Below, in pieces: positions 36,540-45,001 of a DNA stretch of 64,000 bases (positions are counted from its first letter, which is position 1; every line of letters begins with the position of its first letter). The DNA is taken from positions 2,170,001-2,234,000 of the forward strand of contig NZ_LT629742.1 in assembly GCF_900104895.1 (NCBI RefSeq), in the 5' to 3' direction. This stretch comes from Microterricola viridarii (GTDB lineage Bacteria > Actinomycetota > Actinomycetes > Actinomycetales > Microbacteriaceae). A program made the translations under genes and the position numbers. The notes beneath the pieces were generated by a model, which searched no databases, had not been told where the DNA came from, and worked only from the letters and a program-made list of their open reading frames with translations.

Positions 36540-37661
36540 ATGTCTCAATTCAACGAAGACACCCCGTCTGCCCGCGCGAACGTCGGCGCGCCCCAGCCGA
36601 GCGGCGCCGAGCTGCGGCGCTGGCGGCAGTATCTCGCCAACGAGCGGGCCGAGGCAGCCGTGTACCGCGAGCTCGCCGCCCGACGCACCGGCGAGGAGCG
36701 CGAGATCCTGCTCGCGCTGGCCGACGCGGAGGGCCGCCACGAGGCGCACTGGCGCGAGTTGCTCGGCGAGGAGGCCGGGCGGCCGCACCGCGCCGACATC
36801 CGCACCCGGGCGCTGGGCCTGCTCGCCCGCAGCTTCGGCTCGATCTTCGTCCTCGCCCTCGCCCAGCGCGCCGAGAGCGCCTCCCCGTACGCGAGCGACC
36901 CGCACGCCTCGGCCGCGATGGCCGCCGATGAGCGAATCCACGAGGAGGTCGTGCGTGGGCTCGCCGCCCGCGGCCGGATGCGGCTCTCCGGAACCTTCCG
37001 CGCCGCCGTCTTCGGCGCCAACGACGGCCTGGTCTCCAACCTCGCCCTCGTGCTCGGAATCGGGGCGACCGGCGTCGCCCACAGCGTCGTGCTGTTCAGC
37101 GGCATCGCCGGCCTGCTCGCCGGCGCCCTCTCGATGGGCGCGGGGGAGTACGTCTCCGTGCGCTCCCAGCGCGAGCTGCTGGAGGCCTCCAACCCGGACC
37201 CGGATGCCGACAAGGTGCTGCCAGACCTCGACGTGAACGCGAATGAGCTCGCCCTCGTCTACCGTGCCCGCGGTATGGAGGAGGGCGAGGCGACGAAGCA
37301 CGCCGCCCGGGTGATCTCCCGCATTCACGCGAAGGGAGCTCCGCTGACCGGCCCGGTCAGCGCCATCGACGACCACGAGGCCATCGGCACCGGCTGGGGC
37401 GCGGCGCTCTCCAGCTTCTGCTTCTTCGCCTCCGGCGCCATCATCCCGGTGCTGCCGTACATCTTCGGCCTGCAGGGCATCGTCGCCGTCGCGGTGGCGG
37501 TCGTCCTGGTCGGCATCGCGCTGCTCGTGACGGGCGCCGTCGTCGGCCTGCTCTCCGGCGCCCCGCCCCTCCGCCGGGCGCTCCGCCAGCTCGGCATCGG
37601 CCTCGGCGCCGCCGCCGTCACCTACGTGCTCGGCCTCGCCTTCGGCACCACGATCGGCTAG
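36540..37661 (+). CDS. Ferritin-like/VIT1 fusion membrane protein (MbfA-like iron exporter)
   Basis: A 373-residue fusion. Residues about 20-145 are a ferritin-like domain with ERAEAAVYREL, EGRHEAHW and ADERIHEEVV supplying the Glu/His iron ligands. Residues about 150-373 are a five-helix VIT1/CCC1 transporter (FGANDGLVSNLALVLGIG). In rhizobia MbfA exports iron and protects from oxidative and acid stress; the same role is inferred. AGGAG precedes the ATG by 10 nt and TAGCGT near 36461 may be the -10 box of a 70-nt leader. Confidence 0.88.
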   Translation: MSQFNEDTPSARANVGAPQPSGAELRRWRQYLANERAEAAVYRELAARRTGEEREILLALADAEGRHEAHWRELLGEEAGRPHRADIRTRALGLLARSFGSIFVLALAQRAESASPYASDPHASAAMAADERIHEEVVRGLAARGRMRLSGTFRAAVFGANDGLVSNLALVLGIGATGVAHSVVLFSGIAGLLAGALSMGAGEYVSVRSQRELLEASNPDPDADKVLPDLDVNANELALVYRARGMEEGEATKHAARVISRIHAKGAPLTGPVSAIDDHEAIGTGWGAALSSFCFFASGAIIPVLPYIFGLQGIVAVAVAVVLVGIALLVTGAVVGLLSGAPPLRRALRQLGIGLGAAAVTYVLGLAFGTTIG

Positions 37662-37680
37662 CCGGCCCGACGGCGCGGAT

Positions 37681-37852
37681 ACGCAGGACCACAGCACTCC
37701 CGGCCCCGTATGCGGCGCCCGCGTCGCTCTGCTCCTGCATTTCTGCAGCCTTGTGTGCGAGCTGCCAGGGCTTCGCTTGTTCCTCGCTCAGCCGGCGTGG
37801 GGAGCGGCGGCGCACCCCGTTGGCTCGAGGGAGCGCCAGCGACCGAAGCCAA
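37681..37852. repeat. Tandem direct repeat, copy 1 (172 bp)
   Basis: Copy 1 starts ACGCAGGACCACAGC and ends TTGGCTCGAGGGAGC...GAAGCCAA. Copy 2 begins 206 bp later. The two are about 90% identical by eye, with a 34-bp linker between. The last 33 bp carry 6-bp terminal inverted repeats (TTGGCT/AGCCAA). Frames run through both copies but with no coding signature, so I treat it as non-coding. The same words recur at 46.5 and 46.9 kb. Confidence 0.85.
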
Positions 37853-37886
37853 CCCCGGGAGCTGCGACGCCACACGCATCGAAGAA

Positions 37887-38056
37887 ACGCAGGACCACAG
37901 CGCTCCCGGCCCCGTATGCGGCGCCCGCGGCGCTCTGCTCCTGTTTTTCCGCAGCCTTGTGTGCGGGCTGGCCAGGGCATGGCTCGTTCCTCGCTCAGCC
38001 GACGTGGGGAGCGGCGCGCCCAGTTGGCTCGAGGGAGCGCCAGCGACCGAAGCCAA
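37887..38056. repeat. Tandem direct repeat, copy 2 (170 bp)
   Basis: Second copy, ending 6 bp before the stop codon of the DUF3097 gene. Differences from copy 1 are scattered substitutions and short indels. Together the two copies fill the 400-bp gap between the MbfA-like and DUF3097 genes. Confidence 0.85.
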
Positions 38057-38061
38057 CGGCT

Positions 38062-38901
38062 CTACGGGCTGGTGACGAAGTCGATCAGCTCCTCGACCCG
38101 GCCGAGCAGTGCCGGCTCCAGGTCGGCGAAGGTGCGCACCTGGCCGAGGATCCGCTGCCAGGCGCGCGCGATGTCCGCCTGCTCGGCGTGCGGCCAGCCG
38201 AAGCTGGCGCAGATGCCCTTCTTCCACTCGATGTTGCGCGGGATGGTCGGCCATTCCTTGATGCCGAGTCGCTCCGGCTTCACCGACTGCCAGACGTCGA
38301 CGTAGGGGTGGCCGACGACGAGCACGTGCTTGCCGTATGGGCCGGCGGCGACGGCATCCGCGATGCGGCTCTCCTTGGAGCCCTTCACCAGGTGGTCGAC
38401 GAGCACGCCGACCTTGCGGCCGGGGCCCGGCTTGAACTCGCGGATGATCGCGTCGAGGTCGTCGACGCCCTCGAGGTACTCGACGACGACGCCCTCGATG
38501 CGGAGGTCGGCGCCCCACACCTTCTCGACCAGCTCGGCGTCGTGCCGCCCCTCGACGAAGATGCGGCTGGGCAGGGCGACCCGGGCGGCCGCGTTCTCGA
38601 CGGCGAAGGAGCCGGATGCCGTGCGCCCGCGCCCGGCCGGGGCGGCCTTCTTCGGCGCCACCAGCACGACGGGCTTGCCGTCGAGCAGGAAGCCGGGGCC
38701 GAGCGGGAACAGCCGGAGCTTGCCGAAGTAGTCCTCCAGCGTGACGATGTTCTTCTCGATCCGCACCACGGCGCCACAGAAGCCGGTCGCGACCTCCTCG
38801 ATCACGAGGTCCTTCACGGCCTCGCATTCGGGAATCACCGGGCGGCCGGCCTTGCGCCAGTCGCCGGCGAGCACATCAGATCCGTAGCGGTCGTTCATCA
38901 C
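38062..38901 (-). CDS. DUF3097 protein, possible TOPRIM-like fold
   Basis: A 279-residue actinobacterial protein of the DUF3097 family. In the middle, IFVEGRHDAELVEKVWG (about 112-128) followed by GVLVDHLVKGSKES (about 167) resembles the Glu and Asp segments of a TOPRIM catalytic domain such as RNase M5 or DnaG, which suggests nucleic-acid processing. That reading is inference. The GTG at 38901 lies 6 nt from TAACCT; an ATG follows directly. Confidence 0.82.
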   Translation of the reverse strand: MMNDRYGSDVLAGDWRKAGRPVIPECEAVKDLVIEEVATGFCGAVVRIEKNIVTLEDYFGKLRLFPLGPGFLLDGKPVVLVAPKKAAPAGRGRTASGSFAVENAAARVALPSRIFVEGRHDAELVEKVWGADLRIEGVVVEYLEGVDDLDAIIREFKPGPGRKVGVLVDHLVKGSKESRIADAVAAGPYGKHVLVVGHPYVDVWQSVKPERLGIKEWPTIPRNIEWKKGICASFGWPHAEQADIARAWQRILGQVRTFADLEPALLGRVEELIDFVTSP

Positions 38902-38925
38902 TCATCGAGGTTATCCGAACCGGGG

Positions 38926-41900
38926 CTAGCGGAAGTCGCGGGAGCGCTGCGCCGCGCTCACCCCGAGCGCCTCGAAGCGGTCGGCGAGCAGGTTCACCAC
39001 GCCCTCCTCTGTGCGCTCCAGGATGCCGCGCACGATGAGCGCGGGCGATTCCCTGGCGATCCGGCGGTAGCGGTCCCACACACCGACGCTGGCGATCACG
39101 TTGAGGGTGCCCGTCTCGTCCTCGATGTTCAAGAAGGTGATGCCGGCGGCCGTGCCCGGCCGCTGCCGGTGGGTGACGACGCCGCCGACCTCGATCCGCC
39201 GGCCGGACTCCCACGTTTGCAGCGCGGCGACGGGCAGGGCGCCGCGCCGGTCCAGGGAGGCGCGCACGTGCCGCACCGGGTGGTCGTCCGGGGAGATGCC
39301 GGTCGCCCAGAGATCGTAGACCACCTGCTCTGAGGCGCTCAGGATCGGCAGCAGCGGCGGCTGCAGCACGACGACGGAGCCCGCCAGGTACTGCGCCTTG
39401 TCCTGGGCGGCGTCGCCGGCGCTCCACAGCGCCTCCCGCCGCTCCATCCCGAGCGCCGAGAACGCCCCGGCCGCGGCGAGCGCCTCCAGCTGGGCGGTGT
39501 CTAGGCCCACCCGGCGGGAGACGTCGGCCATGCTGCGGTACGGGCCGGCCGCGTCCCGCTCGGCGACGATGCGCTCGGCCAGGCCCTCCCCGATGCCGGA
39601 GACGTCGGCCAGCCCGAGCCGCACCGCGTAGCCGCCGTCGCGGCGGTGCGCGGCCGTCTCGTCCGGCTGCGCGCGCTCGAAGCCCTCCGGCACGGGCGGC
39701 TGCAGCTTGTCCAGGCAGCTGTCCATGCCGGTGGTTCGTGGGCCGGTGGTTCGTGGGCCAGTCGCCCGAGCCCCGTCCAGCTCCTCCAGCACGGCGTGCA
39801 CGCCGGAGCGCAGGATGTCCGGGCGCAGCACCTGCACGCCGTGGCGCCGGGCATCCGCCGTGAGCGACTGCGGCGAGTAGAAGCCCATCGGCTGGGCGCG
39901 CAGCAGCGCGGCGAGGAACACGCCGGGGTAGTGCAGCTTGATCCAGGAGCTGGCGTAGACCAGCAGGGCGAAGCTCAGGGAGTGGCTCTCGGCGAAGCCG
40001 AAGTTCGCGAAGGCCTCGATCTTGGCGTAGATGAGGTCGGATGTCGCCAGGTCGATGCCGTTCTCGGCCATGCCGGCATACAGCTTGGCCTTGAGCTTGC
40101 CGATCTTCTCGACGCCGCGCTTGGAGCCCATCGCCCGGCGCAGCAGGTCGGCGTCCTCCGCCGTGCAGTTGCCGACCGCGACGGCCATCTGCATCAGCTG
40201 CTCCTGGAAGATGGGGATGCCGCAGGTGCGCTCCAGCACCGGCTCCAGCTTCGGGTGCAGGTAGGTGATCGGCTCCTTGCCGGTCTTCCGCCGGATGTAG
40301 GGGTGCACGGCTCCGCCCTGCACGGGCCCGGGGCGGATCAGGGCGATCTCGACGACGAGGTCGTAGAAGCGGCGCGGCTTCAGCCGGGGGAGCGTGCCCA
40401 TCTGGGCGCGGCTCTCCACCTGGAACACGCCGATCGAGTCGGCCCGGCAGAGCATGTCGTAGACGCCGGCCTCCTCCTTCGGCATGGTGTCCAGGCTCCA
40501 CTCCTCGCCGAGCACGTCACGCGCCATGTCGAAGGCGTACTGCAGGGCGGCGAGCATGCCGAGGCCGAGCAGGTCGAACTTGACCAGGCCCATCCAGGCG
40601 CAGTCGTCCTTGTCCCACTGCAGCACCGTGCGGTTTTCCTTGCGGGCGTGCTCGATCGGGCACACCTCGCCGACGGGCCGGTCGGTGAGCACCATGCCGC
40701 CGGAGTGGATGCCGAGGTGGCGCGGGAAGGTCAGCAGCTGCGTGGCGAGCTCGGCAACGGCATCCGGCATCTCGGCCTCGGGGTCACTGGCCTTGACCGT
40801 GCTGCCCCAGCGCTCCATCTGCCGCGACCAGGCGTCCTGCTGGCCGGGGCTGTAGCCGAGCGCCTTGGCCATGTCGCGCACCGCCACCTTGGGCCGGTAG
40901 CTGATGACGTTCGCCACCTGGGCGGCGTTGTGCCTGCCGTACTTGGCGTAGACGTACTGGATGATCTCCTCGCGCCGGTCGGAGTCGAAGTCGACGTCGA
41001 TGTCCGGCTCCTCGTCGCGGATGCTGGAGAGGAAGCGCTCGAACGGCAGGTCGTAGAAGATCGAGTCGACGGCGGTGATGCCCAGCAGGTAGCAGACGGC
41101 CGAGTTCGCCGCAGAGCCGCGGCCCTGGCAGAGGATGCCGCGGCTCTTCGCCTCCCGCACGATGTCGTAGACGATGAGGAAGTAGCCGGGGAAGTCCTTG
41201 AGCTCGATCACCTCGAGCTCGCGCTCGATGCGGGTGCGCATGGCCGCTGTCATGCCCGGGTATTTGCGGGCGGCGCCCTGCCAGACCAGCTCGCGCAGCC
41301 AGCTCATCGGCGTCTGGCCGTCCGGCACGTCCTGCTTGGGCAGCCCTGGGCGGGCGCTGCGCAGCGTGAAGGCGAGCTCCTCCGCGTAGACGACGGTCTG
41401 CTCGATCGCCCCGGGAAAGCGAGCGAAACGGGCCGCCATCTCGGCCCCGGAGCGCAGGTGCGCGCCGTCGGATGCCGGCAGCCAGCCGTCCATCTCGTCT
41501 AGGCTCCGCCGGGCCCGCACCGCGGAGACGGCCGAGGCCAGCCGGTGCTCGGACGGGGTCGCGTAGTGCACGACGTTCGTCGCCACGACGGGCAGCCCGG
41601 CGTCTCTCGCGAGGGCGGCGAGCACGTCGTTGACGGTGCTGTCCAGTGGGTGTCCGTGGTCGAACAGCTCGACGGCGACGTTGTCCTGGCCGAACAGGCG
41701 CACCAGCTCGGCGAGCTCGGCGGCGGCGGCCTCTGCGCCCTCCGCCGGGGTCGGCGCGGCGGCCAGCGCCTGCCGCACGCGGCCCTTCCGGCATCCGGTC
41801 AAGATCAGCCACTGCCCGCCGGCCTGCTCGCCCAGCTGCTCGAGGTCGTAGAGCGGCCGGCCCTTCTCCGCCCCGGCCAGCTGGCCGTCGGTGAGGGCGG

Positions 41901-42360
41901 CGGCCAGCCGGTGGTAGCCGGCCTCGCCCCGGGCCAGCACGAGCAGGTGGCTGCCCTCCGGGTCGGCGATGCCGTTCTGCGGGCTGCCGAGGCCGAGGGA
42001 GAGCTCGGCGCCGAAGATCGTCTTCACCTCCGGGTAGCTCTCGGCCGTCTCGGCCAGCCGCACCACGCCGTAGAAGCCGTCGTGGTCGGTGAGCGCAATG
42101 CCGGACAGGCCCAGCCGCTTCGCCTCCTCGAGCAGCTGCTCTGGCGAGCTGGCGCCGTCGAGGAAGCTGTAGTGCGAGTGCACGTGCAGCTCGGCGTAGG
42201 GCACCACCTCGCCGGCGTGCTCGGTCTCGATGGTCTTCGGCCGGTAGGGCTCGCGCTTGCGGGAGAGCGGGCTCTCCGGGCGGATTTCTGGGCGCGCCGG
42301 CTTGTCCGAGAGGGTGCGCTCCATCTCGGCCCACGACCGCGGCGGGTTGCTCCAGCCCAT
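38926..42360 (-). CDS. dnaE2: Error-prone DNA polymerase DnaE2
   Basis: A 1144-residue C-family polymerase: PHP domain with HVHSH (59-63) and the palm motif GRGSAANS (413-420) plus PDIDVDFDSD (452-461), then fingers, (HhH)2 region VSGIGEGLAERIV and an OB fold near the C-terminus. It performs damage-induced translesion synthesis with ImuB and ImuA'. ATG overlaps the imuB stop (TGATG), so it is coupled. A short repeated segment (TTGPRTTG) lies in a linker near residue 880. Intact and full length. Confidence 0.96.
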   Translation of the reverse strand: MGWSNPPRSWAEMERTLSDKPARPEIRPESPLSRKREPYRPKTIETEHAGEVVPYAELHVHSHYSFLDGASSPEQLLEEAKRLGLSGIALTDHDGFYGVVRLAETAESYPEVKTIFGAELSLGLGSPQNGIADPEGSHLLVLARGEAGYHRLAAALTDGQLAGAEKGRPLYDLEQLGEQAGGQWLILTGCRKGRVRQALAAAPTPAEGAEAAAAELAELVRLFGQDNVAVELFDHGHPLDSTVNDVLAALARDAGLPVVATNVVHYATPSEHRLASAVSAVRARRSLDEMDGWLPASDGAHLRSGAEMAARFARFPGAIEQTVVYAEELAFTLRSARPGLPKQDVPDGQTPMSWLRELVWQGAARKYPGMTAAMRTRIERELEVIELKDFPGYFLIVYDIVREAKSRGILCQGRGSAANSAVCYLLGITAVDSIFYDLPFERFLSSIRDEEPDIDVDFDSDRREEIIQYVYAKYGRHNAAQVANVISYRPKVAVRDMAKALGYSPGQQDAWSRQMERWGSTVKASDPEAEMPDAVAELATQLLTFPRHLGIHSGGMVLTDRPVGEVCPIEHARKENRTVLQWDKDDCAWMGLVKFDLLGLGMLAALQYAFDMARDVLGEEWSLDTMPKEEAGVYDMLCRADSIGVFQVESRAQMGTLPRLKPRRFYDLVVEIALIRPGPVQGGAVHPYIRRKTGKEPITYLHPKLEPVLERTCGIPIFQEQLMQMAVAVGNCTAEDADLLRRAMGSKRGVEKIGKLKAKLYAGMAENGIDLATSDLIYAKIEAFANFGFAESHSLSFALLVYASSWIKLHYPGVFLAALLRAQPMGFYSPQSLTADARRHGVQVLRPDILRSGVHAVLEELDGARATGPRTTGPRTTGMDSCLDKLQPPVPEGFERAQPDETAAHRRDGGYAVRLGLADVSGIGEGLAERIVAERDAAGPYRSMADVSRRVGLDTAQLEALAAAGAFSALGMERREALWSAGDAAQDKAQYLAGSVVVLQPPLLPILSASEQVVYDLWATGISPDDHPVRHVRASLDRRGALPVAALQTWESGRRIEVGGVVTHRQRPGTAAGITFLNIEDETGTLNVIASVGVWDRYRRIARESPALIVRGILERTEEGVVNLLADRFEALGVSAAQRSRDFR

Positions 42361-44024
42361 CAGTCGTACCTCGCTTCCGCCCACCAGAGGGCGTCGGTGC
42401 CGCTGTCGATCGCGGCGTCGTTGATCTCGTAGGCCAGCAGCCAGGCCATGCCGGCGGCATCCACCACCTGGAAGCGGTAGAGCCGGCGGGCGGATGCCGC
42501 ATCCCACCAGCGTTCGACGACGGGCCACGGCCCGGCCCAGGCGCGCACGCCCCGCGGGGTGGCGTCGCCGATGCCGAGGCTGGCCGGGGCACCGCTCAGC
42601 ATGCCGCGGGCGTCGACGTCGACGCCGTCGCCGTGCTCGTCCAGCACCGTGACGCTCCGCCGCCCGCCGAAGACGGTCGCCGGCGCCAGCTGGGGCAGGC
42701 TGCCCGGCCAGGGAGCCCCGGCCGAGCCGGGGGCGGCCGGCGGCGGGGCGTCGCCCCACGGCACGAAGACGGCGCGCTCGGCGAGCATCCGGCCGCCGGC
42801 GATGACGGCCGTTCCGACGCCCTCGTGGCCGAGCATGCTCTGCACCCGGGTGAGCCCGTGGTGGATGCGCTCGTCCGGCCCGGTGCCCCACAAGCCCTGC
42901 TCGTGGTTGCCGGTCGAGTCTGTGCGCTCCGGGGTGATCCGCACCCGGGTGACGCCGGAGCGCAGTCCCGAGCCGATCGATGCGCCGCCCTGCAGCTGCC
43001 AGCGCACCCGGTCCACGACATCCGCCGCCGTGAACCAGCGCGGGTGCAGCCAGCTGCGCTCGGAGACCGCGCCGCGCTCGGTGACCAGCTGCACCCGGAT
43101 CGCCGTGCAGACCAGCCGGGAGCGGGTCAGGGCGTCCACGAACTCGTCGGCGGCGGCGCGGATGCCGAAGGCGACCTGTTCCACGATGTCCAGCGGCGGC
43201 TCGAACTCGATCACCGCGTCGAAGTCCTTCGGCACGGTCCTGGCCACCACGACGCGGCCGTCGGCGGCCCCGGCCAGGGCGTGTGCCTCGGCCCCGATGG
43301 CGCCGAAGCGGCGGTGCACGTCGACGGCGGGCAGCGCCGCGAACTCGCCGAGGGTGCTGACGCCGAGCCGGCGCAGCAGGGTGCCCATCCGGGCGTCGAC
43401 GAGGATGCCGATGGGGAACGGGGCGAGGAAGGCGGCGGAGGCGCCGTCCGCGATGATCCGCACGGGGCGCTCGGCGGTGGTGGCGCGGGCGGCCTGTTCG
43501 GCGGCGAACGGCCCGTCGGCGATGCCGGCGCGCACCCCGGGCTCGCCGAGCAGGCCCTCCGTCGTTGCGCCCTGCACGGTGAGCCCGTCGAGCAGCGCGG
43601 CGGCCGCCTGCTCCTCGCCGCCGTAGAAGCGCACGGGGCCGCGGGCTCGGATCGCGACGGTGCCCGGACGCATCAGCTGCACGCCGGGGACGAGTTGCTC
43701 CAGCGCGGCCAGCACCGACTCAAAGGCGCGGGCGTCCTGGGCGGGGTCGTAGGGCAGGGTGAGCAGATCCGGGCAGCGTGACTGCGCCTCGCGGAGCTTC
43801 AGGCCCCGCTGCACCCCGGCAGAGCGTGCGGCGGCGGAGCAGGCGAAGACCAGGCCGTGCTCGATCAGCGCCAGCGGCGCGGCGGGGTCGGTGGCCTCGT
43901 CTGGCTCGCCGGCTTCGTCAGGTTCGCCGGCTTCGTCAGGTTCGCTGAGCTGGCGGGCCGCCGTGACCGGCCAGTCCGGGAGCCAGAGCACGATGGTGCG
44001 TCCCAGTTTCTCCGATCCCTGCAT
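42360..44024 (-). CDS. imuB: ImuB, Y-family polymerase-like protein
   Basis: A 554-residue ImuB: Y-family fold without polymerase activity. The usual LDxDxFF motif is replaced by LWLPDWPV (13-20), and catalytic acidic residues are absent. Near the C-terminus it should bind the beta clamp and recruit DnaE2 and ImuA'. The N-terminus contains three tandem DEAGEP-type units (29-45), encoded by 15-bp direct repeats. It has its own SOS promoter; ATG 44024 is 6 nt from the -10 box. Confidence 0.93.
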   Translation of the reverse strand: MQGSEKLGRTIVLWLPDWPVTAARQLSEPDEAGEPDEAGEPDEATDPAAPLALIEHGLVFACSAAARSAGVQRGLKLREAQSRCPDLLTLPYDPAQDARAFESVLAALEQLVPGVQLMRPGTVAIRARGPVRFYGGEEQAAAALLDGLTVQGATTEGLLGEPGVRAGIADGPFAAEQAARATTAERPVRIIADGASAAFLAPFPIGILVDARMGTLLRRLGVSTLGEFAALPAVDVHRRFGAIGAEAHALAGAADGRVVVARTVPKDFDAVIEFEPPLDIVEQVAFGIRAAADEFVDALTRSRLVCTAIRVQLVTERGAVSERSWLHPRWFTAADVVDRVRWQLQGGASIGSGLRSGVTRVRITPERTDSTGNHEQGLWGTGPDERIHHGLTRVQSMLGHEGVGTAVIAGGRMLAERAVFVPWGDAPPPAAPGSAGAPWPGSLPQLAPATVFGGRRSVTVLDEHGDGVDVDARGMLSGAPASLGIGDATPRGVRAWAGPWPVVERWWDAASARRLYRFQVVDAAGMAWLLAYEINDAAIDSGTDALWWAEARYD

Positions 44025-44030
44025 CAGTCA

Positions 44031-44059
44031 AGTCTCGAATCTTTGTTCGATTAAGTCAA
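44031..44059 (-). promoter_or_regulatory. LexA-controlled promoter of imuB
   Basis: On the minus strand, -35 TTGACT (complement of 44054-44059), 17-bp spacer, -10 GAGACT (complement of 44031-44036), then 6 nt to the ATG. The spacer holds the LexA-type palindrome at 44035-44050 (plus strand TCGAAT-CTTT-GTTCGA), one base away from the perfect actinobacterial SOS box TCGAAC-N4-GTTCGA. It overlaps the imuA stop. Confidence 0.85.
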
Positions 44060-44800
44060 TCCGTCGAAACCGGCGGCGCGTCGCAGCGGGATGACGCCGG
44101 CCGGCATGGGGCCCGTCGCGGCCGCGGGCCCTGCCGCGCGGAACGCCGAGTGCGCGTCGGGCAGCCAGAGTCGGGCGGTCCGCGGGCGGTCGAAGCCGAG
44201 CCGGCCCGTCGCGGTCACGGTCGCCTCGCGGCCGGCCAGGTGGCCGTGGCCGTCGCCGAGCCCCTGCCAGTCGCCGCCGTCGAGCCGCAGGGTCGCGTCG
44301 CTGCCGGGCCAGTCGCCGAGCACGAGAAGGGTGGCGCCGCGCTGCCGCAGCCGGGCGCTGAGGCGGGCGGCATCCGCGTCGCCGACCCGGCGCGGCGGGC
44401 GCGTGACGACGACCGTGAGCACATCGGCGAGGGCCGCGGTGACGGTGAGCCATTGGTCGCCGGGGGAGGGCGCCAGCACGAGCCGCTCCAGCTCGATGCC
44501 GAAGCGCGCGGCGGCCTCGATGCCGAAGTCGGGCGCTCCCACCACCCCGCACCAGGAGCCGGCGGCGGACGGCGCGGCCAGCAGGGCCATGGCCAGTGTC
44601 GTCGAGCCGGCCAACGAGTACACCGAGCCCTGACGCAGTGCGCCGCCGGGCAGAATGGATGCCAGTGCCGGCAACGTCGGCAGGGCCTTGCTGTCGAGCG
44701 TCGTCGCCTGCATGCTGCGGATGCGCGCCTGCAGCTCGAGCACCCGGGCGTTCGCGCCGGTGGTCTCGATCGTCTGAAGATTCTCGGCGAGCATGGACAC
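44051..44800 (-). CDS. imuA: ImuA' (RecA-like accessory factor)
   Basis: A 249-residue protein located like ImuA' upstream of imuB. It resembles a shortened RecA/SulA-type fold: LPGGALRQGSVYSLAG (about 49-64) and LERLVLAPSPGDQW, but without a working Walker A motif. It joins the ImuB-DnaE2 mutasome. The GTG at 44800 is taken as the start (5 nt from the -10 box); the ATG at 44794 is as likely. No Shine-Dalgarno. Confidence 0.88.
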   Translation of the reverse strand: MSMLAENLQTIETTGANARVLELQARIRSMQATTLDSKALPTLPALASILPGGALRQGSVYSLAGSTTLAMALLAAPSAAGSWCGVVGAPDFGIEAAARFGIELERLVLAPSPGDQWLTVTAALADVLTVVVTRPPRRVGDADAARLSARLRQRGATLLVLGDWPGSDATLRLDGGDWQGLGDGHGHLAGREATVTATGRLGFDRPRTARLWLPDAHSAFRAAGPAAATGPMPAGVIPLRRAAGFDGLT

Positions 44801-44805
44801 ACTTA

Positions 44806-44834
44806 AGTCTCGAACTTATGTTCGATAAAGTCAA
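44806..44834 (-). promoter_or_regulatory. LexA-controlled promoter of imuA
   Basis: On the minus strand, -35 TTGACT (complement of 44829-44834), 17-bp spacer, -10 GAGACT (complement of 44806-44811), then 5 nt to GTG. A perfect SOS box TCGAAC-TTAT-GTTCGA fills 44810-44825. The layout is nearly identical to that of the imuB promoter. Confidence 0.9.
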
Positions 44835-45001
44835 TCGGCGCTCAGCGGATGAAGCCGGCCTGCACCCGTCCGCCTGCGCCGTGCAGTTCGCGTGCCTCGC
44901 GCGGCGCTCCCGCGGATAGCGGCGAGGGTATCCCCACGTCGGCTTGAGGGAGCTTGCGACCGACGCCGTGAGCCGCGCGGCGGGCACAGGCGTTCGCGTG
45001 T
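44835..45001. other. Intergenic gap with a decayed repeat fragment
   Basis: Between the imuA promoter and the end of the DUF222 gene. CCCCACGTCGGCTTGAGGG (about 44932-44950) and GCGACCGA match part of the repeat word seen at 37.8 and 38.0 kb in degenerate form. No gene or hairpin is evident elsewhere. Confidence 0.5.

Noticed and set aside
37710-38075. Open frames through the tandem repeat (about 120 codons)
   Set aside because: They are open in several frames, no start signals fit, and the translated text simply mirrors the DNA repeat.
39646-41502. Long open frames antisense to dnaE2
   Set aside because: High GC makes long shadow frames. The antisense product has no family resemblance and biased composition (Arg/Gly/Asp rich), while dnaE2 has full motifs.
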